From: Gammaproteobacteria bacterium
GTDB taxonomy: Bacteria > Pseudomonadota > Gammaproteobacteria > JAABTG01
DNA: 14,229 bases
Reading direction: 5' to 3'
Assembly: GCA_030066245.1 (NCBI GenBank)
Contig: JASJBY010000041.1
Span: 1 to 14,229 of the forward strand
A model generated the notes under the pieces. That model was not told the origin of the DNA and did not search any database. It worked only from the letters and a program-made list of their open reading frames with translations. This document shows positions 1 to 6,613 of this stretch, piece after piece; position 1 is the first letter of the stretch, and the number at the start of each line of letters is the position of its first letter. A program made the translations under genes and the position numbers.

Positions 1-140
1 ATCCAGCCGGCATAGGAGCATGCGACAACGATGGTACGTGAGAGGGATCCGCACACCAGCCATAAGACCAGGTACTCTTCGCCGGTCGTGCGCTCCTGTA
101 GAGTAGATTCACCAACCGCGCAAAGGAAACCCTGCGAGTC

Positions 141-869
141 ATGACTGCACTGGTATTTGAGATCGAAGCCATTTCCAACCTTGCTTTGCAGGTCGCGAAG
201 GCAGTGGTCGACAAGAACGAGCAAACAGGAAAGATCGAGGACAAGCAGAGCGGGCCGCTCGCCGTGGCATCTGCTCTTTCAGATTTCTTCGAGCTGGCCA
301 CGGCGCTGAATCACGGCAACGTCTACCTGGAGGGCGAAGAGCTGAGGGCGATCGGGAACCACGGCCTGGACTTACTCGACCGGCTCGCCCACCAGCTGCT
401 TGTCCTTGAAGTCCTGGAGGAGCGGGAAACCATGGCCCGTGCCTATGCCTCCATAGCAGTCTGGTTTTCGCGCCGGGACGCCATTCTCGACAACCTGGAA
501 GGCATCGCAGACGGTTTTGGCCGGGTTACAAACCGTCTTGACGAACCACGCGAGCTAGCCGAAATGTGTCACTTCATGGAAGAGGTCGTGGCCGTGTGTG
601 CCGATGAAGTCAAGATGGACAAGGACAAGAGCAATCCCTTCCGTCCCTGGCGCGTGCTCAACCTCAACGCTGGTATCGCCGCAACCCGTTCCCTCGACCC
701 GGACCTGATGGAAAAGACTTTCGATGAGTTGGGCCGACGCCTGCCCGACGACATGCCCGGCTTCCTCGCCGACGGGAGAAGGCAGATGGCAACGCAGAAC
801 GTACCGGATGCCGTGCTTGAAGTCATGGACCGGTACGTGGAGAAGTGGCCGAGCACACCATCGCATTAG
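141..869 (+). CDS. Hypothetical helical protein, 242 aa
   Basis: I do not recognise this protein. It has normal amino-acid composition for a coding region and ends cleanly at 869. It looks soluble and mostly alpha-helical, with alternating leucine/alanine and acidic/basic stretches. There is no signal peptide, no membrane segment, and no metal or nucleotide-binding motif that I can see. Only one tryptophan-containing patch stands out (around FRPWRVLN, residue 170). The ATG at 141 has only a distant purine-rich AAAGGAAA (about 13 bases upstream), so the start is not certain. Its neighbour downstream is convergent, so it is not in an operon with anything visible here; what lies before position 1 is unknown. 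Confidence 0.7.
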   Translation: MTALVFEIEAISNLALQVAKAVVDKNEQTGKIEDKQSGPLAVASALSDFFELATALNHGNVYLEGEELRAIGNHGLDLLDRLAHQLLVLEVLEERETMARAYASIAVWFSRRDAILDNLEGIADGFGRVTNRLDEPRELAEMCHFMEEVVAVCADEVKMDKDKSNPFRPWRVLNLNAGIAATRSLDPDLMEKTFDELGRRLPDDMPGFLADGRRQMATQNVPDAVLEVMDRYVEKWPSTPSH

Positions 870-1160
870 AAGTTTAAAGGCCATCATTGGGGTTTGCTCC
901 CCCACCTACCGACTTCGACACGGTATCCGTCAGGCGGGCATCAAGGTCTTGTTCCGTTGTTCTTCGCGGCATCCGTTCCGCCGGGAAGGGGTGCCGGCTG
1001 GACTCGGCCTTTCACAAGGCCCGACAAACGGGTTGAGAGCGTGTAAGGAACCGAGCAGGTACGCATTATGTGCGCTCTTGGTCGTCTGGGTTCTCCAAGG
1101 GGGCAAAACCATCCGTCGTGTGATACCCCCCTGTCGAAGTGAAATGGCTGATGTGAAACC

Positions 1161-2561
1161 TCAAGCTGTGATGCGCGTTCGCATAGCTCGGTAGTCAAGC
1201 TGAACGCGATGCTTGGAGAGCCAGTCGTGACCGATGATTCCGCCAATTCGGATACCCAACTCACGTCCCAAGGTGAACTTGGGCAACACTGCAGCAGGGA
1301 GCTGCCGGTATTCCAGTGCCCCATGCCGGAAGTGTCTGATGCGCATCGCTTTGGCGGCCAGTGAACCTCCTCCGCCATGGGCCTCGATGTCCCCTTTCAA
1401 GACCTGGACTCCGTGACGTCGTGCCGCCGATTCCGAGCAGGCAATGTCTACACCGCTCATGCCACTGTCGATGAACCAGCACGACGAAGGCCCGCCGTTG
1501 GCCCGGCAGGGTGTTAGTGGATAGTGCGAACCGGCTATCCATAGCGCTTCGCCCCCCTCGCCTTCAGGCGGGCCGAGCCGGAGACAACCTTCGTGGTAGT
1601 CAAGGTCGATTCCGCCGGCAGCTCGCAACAGTCCGGCACCGACAATGCCATCGACGGAGATATCCGAAAAGCCGTGCCGGAATTTATCCGCCAGCGGCGC
1701 AATCATTGCGGGAAGTCTCCCAAAGCGCGAGCCACCAATGGACAGACCGTCAATGACGGCCAACTGCCAACGGCCAACGCGCCCCCCGGCGAAAGCGGCG
1801 CGGTCAAAAGGCCCGGCCTGCACTCCCGCGAGCCTTGCAAATTTACTGTCGAGCAGGCAGTCCCCGGTACCCGTATCGAGCACGAACTGTCCGGCGCGTC
1901 CATTTATCGTTACCTCAAACAACGGGAGCGCATGCTCATCGTTCCAGGCGACTGGACGGGCTGATACTCTCCCAACCTGATACCAGGTGCCATCGAAACT
2001 CTCAAGGTGTGCAGCTCGGGAATGGCGTCCCAGCTGGCGAAGGGCAGCGGCGGCGGATGGCAGATCTCCCTTTCGCATGGCCATGTCGGCCTGTAATCCG
2101 ACAAAATAGACATGCGATCCATACTCACTGCAAGCGATCTCCAGCTGTTCCTCGACATCAGCCATCGAGTCGCTGAGCATTCCTATCTGAGCTCGGCGTA
2201 GCGCGATCTGTGCGCGATCGCCTTCGGTCATGTTCGCCAGTTCAGCCAACAAAATGTCGGCATCTGCGTACTGGCCATCGGTAAACAGCTTGGTTGCGAG
2301 GCTGCGTAGCTGCGCAATAGGAGGGGATCGAGGTCGCAACACGATGACTCTTTTTAGATTATTTCGATGGATGATCGCACCCAGCCCGCATCGCGAGCGA
2401 GCAGATTGCATGTGCGCTAACAGACTGAATCTGCAACGTTCCGATGCGTATGCTACAGGATTTTTGTTAAGAGGCGCCAGCTCGTCAGGAATCTGGTGAT
2501 CTGCATCCGGTTGAGGATTAATGACCCGTATTGCACCGGCACGAGCCGCCGAGCCCGCCAT
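1161..2561 (-). CDS. Retropepsin-like aspartyl protease family protein
   Basis: The protein carries two active-site-like aspartate motifs, DTGTGD at about residue 229 and DSGMSG at about residue 365. Each is preceded by hydrophobic residues and followed by a helix and a glycine-rich stretch. The segments VDGIVGAGLL and GGIIGHDWLS are the typical second halves of retropepsin-like lobes, so two lobes are encoded in one chain, as in the bacterial Asp_protease_2 type. Residues of about 80-200 form alanine/leucine helical pairs resembling TPR repeats. The start at 2561 is supported by GGAGAGG five bases upstream. However, the first 70 residues look unstructured and their DNA is AT-rich, so a GTG at 2342 (393 aa) is a real alternative. 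I see no signal peptide with either start, which is unusual because many relatives are exported. It is divergent from the CS2 hydrolase cluster. A substrate cannot be named. Confidence 0.78.
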   Translation of the reverse strand: MAGSAARAGAIRVINPQPDADHQIPDELAPLNKNPVAYASERCRFSLLAHMQSARSRCGLGAIIHRNNLKRVIVLRPRSPPIAQLRSLATKLFTDGQYADADILLAELANMTEGDRAQIALRRAQIGMLSDSMADVEEQLEIACSEYGSHVYFVGLQADMAMRKGDLPSAAAALRQLGRHSRAAHLESFDGTWYQVGRVSARPVAWNDEHALPLFEVTINGRAGQFVLDTGTGDCLLDSKFARLAGVQAGPFDRAAFAGGRVGRWQLAVIDGLSIGGSRFGRLPAMIAPLADKFRHGFSDISVDGIVGAGLLRAAGGIDLDYHEGCLRLGPPEGEGGEALWIAGSHYPLTPCRANGGPSSCWFIDSGMSGVDIACSESAARRHGVQVLKGDIEAHGGGGSLAAKAMRIRHFRHGALEYRQLPAAVLPKFTLGRELGIRIGGIIGHDWLSKHRVQLDYRAMRTRITA

Positions 2562-2655
2562 AAGTCCCTCTCCATAAGCTCGGCGAACGCTCTCGCTGCG
2601 TCCCAGGGAATCAAGGGGCCAGAGACCTTGGAAGGCTGTGAAAGACCCGGTGTCG

Positions 2656-2673
2656 CGTCCCAGCAGTGGGACG
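2656..2673. promoter_or_regulatory. Inverted repeat, candidate activator site
   Basis: This is a perfect 7-bp inverted repeat, CGTCCCA-GCAG-TGGGACG. It lies about 190 bp before the -24 element of the sigma-54 promoter, a usual distance for enhancer sites bound by sigma-54 activators. The half-site GCGTCCCAG occurs again at 2598-2606, where it overlaps a small palindrome TCCCAGGGA. It could equally be an operator for the divergent protease gene. Function is inferred. Confidence 0.3.
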
Positions 2674-2743
2674 GGGACTGGAGCCTTCCCGATAGTCGTC
2701 CTGTGTGAAACAACACTTCGCCCTGCGAATCCATGCTTCCCCT

Positions 2744-2758
2744 ACCGCAACTTGCGGT
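2744..2758. promoter_or_regulatory. Inverted repeat, candidate activator site
   Basis: ACCGCAA-C-TTGCGGT is a perfect 7-bp inverted repeat with a one-base centre, about 107 bp before the -24 element. It has the size and spacing of a dimer-binding operator and may be an upstream activator site for the cluster's own sigma-54 regulator. It differs in sequence from the repeat at 2656-2673, so at most one of them is likely to be that regulator's site. Confidence 0.35.
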
Positions 2759-2850
2759 TTCAACGAGCTTTCTTCGTGATAACGGCAGGGGCAGGGAGAA
2801 GCTGGTGCGCCATGGCCAGCCATTGCAGCGTTCATAACGTGTTGATTCTT

Positions 2851-2861
2851 AGTTGGCAACT
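2851..2861. promoter_or_regulatory. Short palindrome beside the promoter
   Basis: AGTTGGCAACT is a 5-bp inverted repeat around one base and ends four bases before the -24 element. It may be a binding site for an accessory protein or simply chance. Support is weak. Confidence 0.15.
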
Positions 2862-2865
2862 CGCA

Positions 2866-2880
2866 TGGCACGGAGTGTGC
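2866..2880 (+). promoter_or_regulatory. Sigma-54 promoter for the CS2 hydrolase cluster
   Basis: TGGCACGGAGTGTGC matches the sigma-54 consensus TGGCACG-N4-TTGC at every position but one (the first T of the -12 block is G). It keeps the essential GG and GC pairs at exact spacing. It stands 77 bases before the hydrolase ATG on the same strand, leaving room for a leader of about 65 bases. The last gene of the cluster encodes a sigma-54-dependent activator with the GAFTGA motif, which makes a functional promoter much more likely. No comparable sequence was seen before the other genes. Confidence 0.85.
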
Positions 2881-2956
2881 AGCTACTAGTACAGTGCCCC
2901 GGGCGAACCGGTTCGCCGGGAAGACATATTGTGCACCTTATCGTAGGAGGAGAGTT

Positions 2957-3610
2957 ATGGCTACGTTGAAGGAGCAGATCGAAACGCGAGTTGCGGAGTA
3001 TGACAAATGGGCAATTCGCCGCCAGTATGCCGCGGACGGACCGAACATGCGGCGCCTCTGGGTGCTCGCGTGTATGGATGAGCGCGTGCCTGTGGACGAG
3101 GCGCTAGGAATTCGCGCCGATACGCCTGTGGGTGGCGGAGACGCGCATCTGTTCCGCAATGCTGGCGGTATCGTAACCGACGATGCCATTCGCTCCGCCA
3201 TGCTGACCATCAACTTCTTTGGCACGAAAGAGATCATCGTTCTGCAGCACACCGGCTGCGGCATGCTCTCTGCCAATGCCGCGGATCTGGAGAAAGCGTT
3301 GCGCGGCAAAGGTATCGACGTGGACAACATACCAATCGATTCATCCCTTGCAGAGCTGAGTCTCGCGCAAGGCGCGTTCGCAAAGTGGATCGGCATGATG
3401 GATGACGTGGATCAGACCTGCATGAAGTGTGTGGAGCTGCTGAAGAGCCACCCCCTGATACCCGGCGACATCACGATCAGCGGCTGGATCTGGGAAACCG
3501 AGTTCCGCCGCTTACGTGCACCCACTATGGACACCGAGGCGCGCGCACGCACCCAGTACTCGGCCGCGAGCATGGGGGTCAGTGGCAGTCAGCCGCCCCG
3601 TTGGATTTAG
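2957..3610 (+). CDS. Carbon disulfide hydrolase (CS2/COS hydrolase), beta-CA family
   Basis: This 217-aa cytoplasmic zinc enzyme is predicted to hydrolyse CS2 via COS to H2S and CO2, feeding sulfide to sulfur oxidation. It has the beta-carbonic anhydrase fold motifs: zinc ligands Cys39, His98 and Cys101, and the Asp41/Arg43 pair in CMDER. The stretches RRLWVLxCMDERV, RNAGGIVTDDAIRSA and NFFGTKEIIV match what I recall of the Acidianus CS2 hydrolase far better than ordinary carbonic anhydrases or the Thiobacillus COS hydrolase. Insertions at residues 26-27 (AD) and 56-61 (TPVGGG), plus a longer C-terminal tail, match those described for the A. thiooxidans S1p enzyme, which forms octamers. The start at 2957 is chosen because AGGAGG lies just upstream; an in-frame ATG at 2894 lacks such support. 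Transcription is probably from the sigma-54 promoter at 2866-2880. The preference for CS2 over COS is inferred. Confidence 0.9.
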   Translation: MATLKEQIETRVAEYDKWAIRRQYAADGPNMRRLWVLACMDERVPVDEALGIRADTPVGGGDAHLFRNAGGIVTDDAIRSAMLTINFFGTKEIIVLQHTGCGMLSANAADLEKALRGKGIDVDNIPIDSSLAELSLAQGAFAKWIGMMDDVDQTCMKCVELLKSHPLIPGDITISGWIWETEFRRLRAPTMDTEARARTQYSAASMGVSGSQPPRWI

Positions 3611-3647
3611 CGCAAAGCAGTAGAACCGTGTGCCGAGGAAGGTTGAT

Positions 3648-3863
3648 ATGCCAACGTATGATTATCGTTGCCTGAGTTGCCACGGTGAGTTTGAGGCACG
3701 GCATGGAATGAGTGCACCGGCGCCGCCCTGTATCATTTGTGGTGGCGCGAGCCAGCGGGTGCTCCGCGCTCCGCCCGCCGTCCACGGCCAACTGGCGCGG
3801 GGGCGGGAACTGGCCGCCCAGTCGCTGCCCGAGTGTGGCAAGGGCTGCCGCTGTTGCCCCTAG
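3648..3863 (+). CDS. FmdB-type zinc ribbon protein
   Basis: This small protein of 71 aa begins PTYDYRC, the hallmark of the FmdB/CxxC_CxxC_SSSS family. Its two zinc-knuckle halves are C8-x2-C11 and C28-x2-C31. A cysteine-rich tail (CGKGCRCC) ends the protein. Members are often labelled putative regulatory proteins after FmdB of the formamidase cluster, but their molecular role is not known. ATG 3648 is preceded by GAGGAAGG with five bases between. It follows the hydrolase by 37 bases on the same strand, so the two are probably cotranscribed. A role in metal supply or regulation of the zinc enzyme would be inference. Confidence 0.88.
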   Translation: MPTYDYRCLSCHGEFEARHGMSAPAPPCIICGGASQRVLRAPPAVHGQLARGRELAAQSLPECGKGCRCCP

Positions 3864-4018
3864 GTGACTGTCGCCGAAGCAGCGTAGGAGCTGTTTATAG
3901 CGACCGTCATCAGGGGCAGCGTCTTCATCATAAGCAAATAAGCGCCTAATGATGCTTTGCGGTTCGTGACGGCGGAGTGCGGGAATCGAACGGTGACAGG
4001 GTCAAGGAGGGTAACAAA

Positions 4019-4561
4019 ATGCTTCTGGCAGGCGAAAAATCTCTTAGACTTAGATCATGGGACGGAGCGGGCGCAACAGCATCAATGCTGTGCATTGCTC
4101 ACTGCATAGGCACACCGTTGCTGGCAGCATCTTTGCCTGTGCTCGCTGCTACTGAGCGGGTGGCGCACATGGGCTTGGCTGTCCTGCTTGTGAGCATTGG
4201 AGCGGTGGCTTTTATCCCTGGTCTGCGCAGGCACGGCAAGGGCCGTGTGCCTCTGTTGGGCGCAGCAGGTCTGGCTCTGATTTCGTGCGCTGCATTCGCA
4301 CCCGAAGGGCTGCTATCCGAGGCCGTCGAAGTGGCCCTGACGATAGCAGGAGGTGCAGCACTGGTTTGTGCCCACCTGGTGAACGCATACTTTTGTCATT
4401 GCTGCCCGATTTGCGCAGGGAAATCTGCAAGCGCATGGGAAACCGGAGCTTGGGTCCCGCGAACACGGCTTGAGACGCCGGCTTTCCTGAGCGCTTGCAG
4501 CTGTCATTTTCGTCGATACACAAGCGCCCGAACGGGCAGCGACGTGGTTAACAGTGAGTGA
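4019..4561 (+). CDS. MerC-type membrane protein
   Basis: The 180-aa protein has about four hydrophobic segments (roughly residues 20-45, 50-68, 78-96 and 102-124). The first contains the MerC signature C25-I-A-H-C29, a metal-binding pair in mercuric ion transporters of the inner membrane. A second cysteine-rich stretch, FCHCCPIC at 125-132, follows HLVNAY as in MerC-domain proteins. The family usually ends soon after this point; here about 45 extra residues without membrane character follow, and they run into the regulator's start. AAGGAGGGT six bases upstream fixes the start at 4019. No mer operon genes (merR, merA, merP, merT) are near, so mercury resistance is not the obvious role. Its place between a sulfide-producing hydrolase and a regulator suggests transport of a soft metal or a thiol-reactive compound, which is inference. 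Confidence 0.8.
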   Translation: MLLAGEKSLRLRSWDGAGATASMLCIAHCIGTPLLAASLPVLAATERVAHMGLAVLLVSIGAVAFIPGLRRHGKGRVPLLGAAGLALISCAAFAPEGLLSEAVEVALTIAGGAALVCAHLVNAYFCHCCPICAGKSASAWETGAWVPRTRLETPAFLSACSCHFRRYTSARTGSDVVNSE

Positions 4562-6173
4562 CGCAGAGCAAACCAAGCTGGACCCGGTTTCTTTCCTGCA
4601 GCTGTTCGTGACGCAAAGCGTTCACCTTGGCAGCCAGCTCGGCTGCGCTCAATGCGATGAACAGCGCAATTACATCGAGCTTCTCGGCCTCACAGCGAGC
4701 CGCTGCTTCGAGGCGGCGGCCCGAAAGCAGCTCAGGCTCTCGGGCCCCATGGACGCCGATGCGTATGCGGATACAATCCTTCATCTGAAAAATCGAATCG
4801 GGGGCAGGTTCTCCCGGATTTCCAGTGAGCCGGGCGTTGTGCGCGTCGAGAACACGCGCTGCCCCTTCGGCGACATGGTGAAGGATGCACCGGAGCTATG
4901 CCATATGACGTCCAGTGTCTTCGGCGGCATCGCCGCGCGAAATTTCGGCTATGCCAAGGTGGAGCTCGCCCGGCGCATTGCTACCAACGACGGCAGATGC
5001 GAAGTGTGCATCTATCTGTCCCCAGAATCTGCGAAGGAAAGACCTGGCACTGAGTATCGGAGCGACGAGGGCATGGCGCTGTCACCGGCGCTGCGCGGGG
5101 AAGTCACAGCGCAGTTGACCACGAGGATTAATCGGGTGCTTTGTCAGGTAGCTGCCAAGCGCGGTGAGGAGCAGCAATGTCGGCCGGAAATCGTCGCCCA
5201 TTCCGAGGCCATGCGCGCCGCGCTCGAGGCAGTGGAGGTGGTTGCACCGACTCGGGCGAGCGTACTGATCAGTGGAGAGACGGGCGTTGGCAAGGAGGTC
5301 ATTGCTCGGGCCACGCATGCGCTGAGTGAGCGTGCCACGAGGCCATTTGTTGCGGTCAACTGTGGTGCCATTCCCGAGGATCTCATCGAAAGCGCGCTCT
5401 TTGGCCATGAGCGCGGTGCTTTCACTGGCGCTTATGATGTGCACCAGGGATTCTTCGAGCGTGCTGAAGGCGGCACCTTGTTTCTGGACGAAATTGATTC
5501 GCTTCCGCCGAGCGCGCAGGTGAAATTGCTTCGCGTCTTGCAGGAGGGTGATTACGAGCGCGTGGGTGGACGCCAGACTTTGAGTGCCAACGTGCGCATC
5601 ATCGCGGCCTCAAACCGCAACATGGAGACCATGGTTGCCGACGGCGACTTCCGTATGGACCTTTACTATCGACTCAATGTTGTGGCCGTGCATATTCCGC
5701 CGCTGCGCGAGCGCACCGACGATATGGCGGACCTGGTGCGACACTTGCTGGCACGGCTTAGCGAAAGGTACGACAGTCCGCGCAAGTTTCTCGGGGAGCG
5801 GGCCTGGCGCAAAGTGATGGCGTACAGGTGGCCGGGGAACATACGCGAGCTGGAAAACATACTGGAGCGCGCGTTTCTTTTCAGCAAGGGGCCGATAATC
5901 GAGGATGTCCCGGTTGATGTGGCCCGGGTGCCCATGGAGTCCGGAGACGATGAGTTGAGCGGGGCGCTTAAGTCAAGGATGAAGAAGGCGGCACAGCAGG
6001 TAGAGGCCGACATGCTGCGGGAGGCCTTGGGCCGATTTGGGGGCAATGTAACGGCCGTGGCGCGGGCAATGGACATTACCCCTCGCGCGGTGCATCAGAA
6101 GCTGAGAAAACACGGAATCGAGGCGGCAGAATATCGGGGCGCAGGGGCTACGCTGCATGTGGTCAAGGGCTAG
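4554..6173 (+). CDS. Sigma-54-dependent activator with MetOD1-like sensor domain
   Basis: This 539-aa regulator has three parts. Residues of about 12-160 match what I recall of methanogen output domain 1: CPFG at 103, LC at 115-116, then a conserved MTSxVFGGIAA stretch. They include cysteines C31, C34, C103, C116, C149 and C152, two pairs of them in CxxC form. Residues 210-435 are the AAA+ domain: Walker A GETGVGKE near 241-248, the sigma-54 contact loop GAFTGA near 288-293, Walker B LFLDEID near 309-315, and WPGNIREL near 426-433. Residues of about 495-530 form a Fis-type helix-turn-helix. All residues needed for activation appear present. The start is GTG 4554, overlapping the MerC gene by eight bases, so it is probably translated by coupling. 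The likely target is the promoter at 2866-2880. The cysteines could sense CS2, COS, sulfide or redox state, or hold a metal or Fe-S cluster; that is inferred. Confidence 0.9.
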   Translation: MSDAEQTKLDPVSFLQLFVTQSVHLGSQLGCAQCDEQRNYIELLGLTASRCFEAAARKQLRLSGPMDADAYADTILHLKNRIGGRFSRISSEPGVVRVENTRCPFGDMVKDAPELCHMTSSVFGGIAARNFGYAKVELARRIATNDGRCEVCIYLSPESAKERPGTEYRSDEGMALSPALRGEVTAQLTTRINRVLCQVAAKRGEEQQCRPEIVAHSEAMRAALEAVEVVAPTRASVLISGETGVGKEVIARATHALSERATRPFVAVNCGAIPEDLIESALFGHERGAFTGAYDVHQGFFERAEGGTLFLDEIDSLPPSAQVKLLRVLQEGDYERVGGRQTLSANVRIIAASNRNMETMVADGDFRMDLYYRLNVVAVHIPPLRERTDDMADLVRHLLARLSERYDSPRKFLGERAWRKVMAYRWPGNIRELENILERAFLFSKGPIIEDVPVDVARVPMESGDDELSGALKSRMKKAAQQVEADMLREALGRFGGNVTAVARAMDITPRAVHQKLRKHGIEAAEYRGAGATLHVVKG

Positions 6174-6613
6174 ACGGGAGACGCTTTCCTCGCGGCACGC
6201 TGCCGTTTTGCTCTGGACTTCGCCAATCGACCGGCAAGCGCGGGTAGCGAACCGACGGCCTGGAGCAGCAGGCTGAGCAGCCGGCAGACGCGGTCGAGGG
6301 ACGACCGCTCCAAGCGTCGGGATAGGGATGTGCTGTCGCGAGGCCCGGGGTATGTAACGAAACGGGGCGAAATTCGGAGCCTGGAGGGAATGACGCCGAA
6401 TCCCTTGCCACCCATAATTCAACGCATTTGGGTGACACAACACTTGGCCGCGAGAGCTGCATGCACGCTCAGCAGAATGCCCTGAGCCGAGTAACGCACA
6501 TCCATGCTTCCGCGAAGATTTCGTGGTCAAGCGTTTCCGCATCAACAAACGAACCAGACGGTCGGGAAACGCCACGCAGTTATCGAGCCTGTCGAGCCAA
6601 GGCAGCGCAAGGC
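6174..6613. other. Convergent intergenic region, possible gene remnant
   Basis: Apart from the terminator hairpin I see no sure gene in these 440 bases. On the minus strand, an open frame from 6415 down to 6170 would encode 81 residues. Its second half (RRLERSSLDRVCRLLSLL and an Arg/Lys/Ala-rich end) looks more protein-like than random sequence, and it overlaps the regulator stop by four bases. I do not recognise it, it has no clear ribosome site, and it may be the decayed end of a lost gene. Confidence 0.25.
6193..6209 (+). terminator. Likely intrinsic terminator of the CS2 hydrolase cluster
   Basis: CGGCA-CGC-TGCCG forms a short GC-rich hairpin (6193-6205) followed directly by TTTT. It starts 20 bases after the regulator stop codon. 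The stem is only five pairs, so termination may be partial. Confidence 0.45.

Noticed and set aside
1020..1140. Structured RNA or intron end after the first gene
   Set aside because: Some short complementary pieces (GAACC/GGTTC, AGGGGG/CCCCCT) occur but loops are long, and no known RNA motif fits.
2957..3610. Simple annotation as beta-carbonic anhydrase
   Set aside because: The zinc and Asp/Arg motifs fit the superfamily, but the surrounding blocks match CS2 hydrolases as I recall them, and the context is not CO2 handling.
3864..4018. Separate promoter or terminator between the zinc ribbon and MerC genes
   Set aside because: CATCAT/ATGATG can pair weakly, but there is no T-run and no clear -35/-10 or sigma-54 pattern in the 155 bases.
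4019..4561. Mercury resistance operon
   Set aside because: Only a MerC-type protein is present; no merR, merT, merP or merA nearby.
5973..6575. Minus-strand open frame of 200 codons
   Set aside because: It overlaps the Fis-type helix-turn-helix of the regulator and has no recognisable content in the free part.
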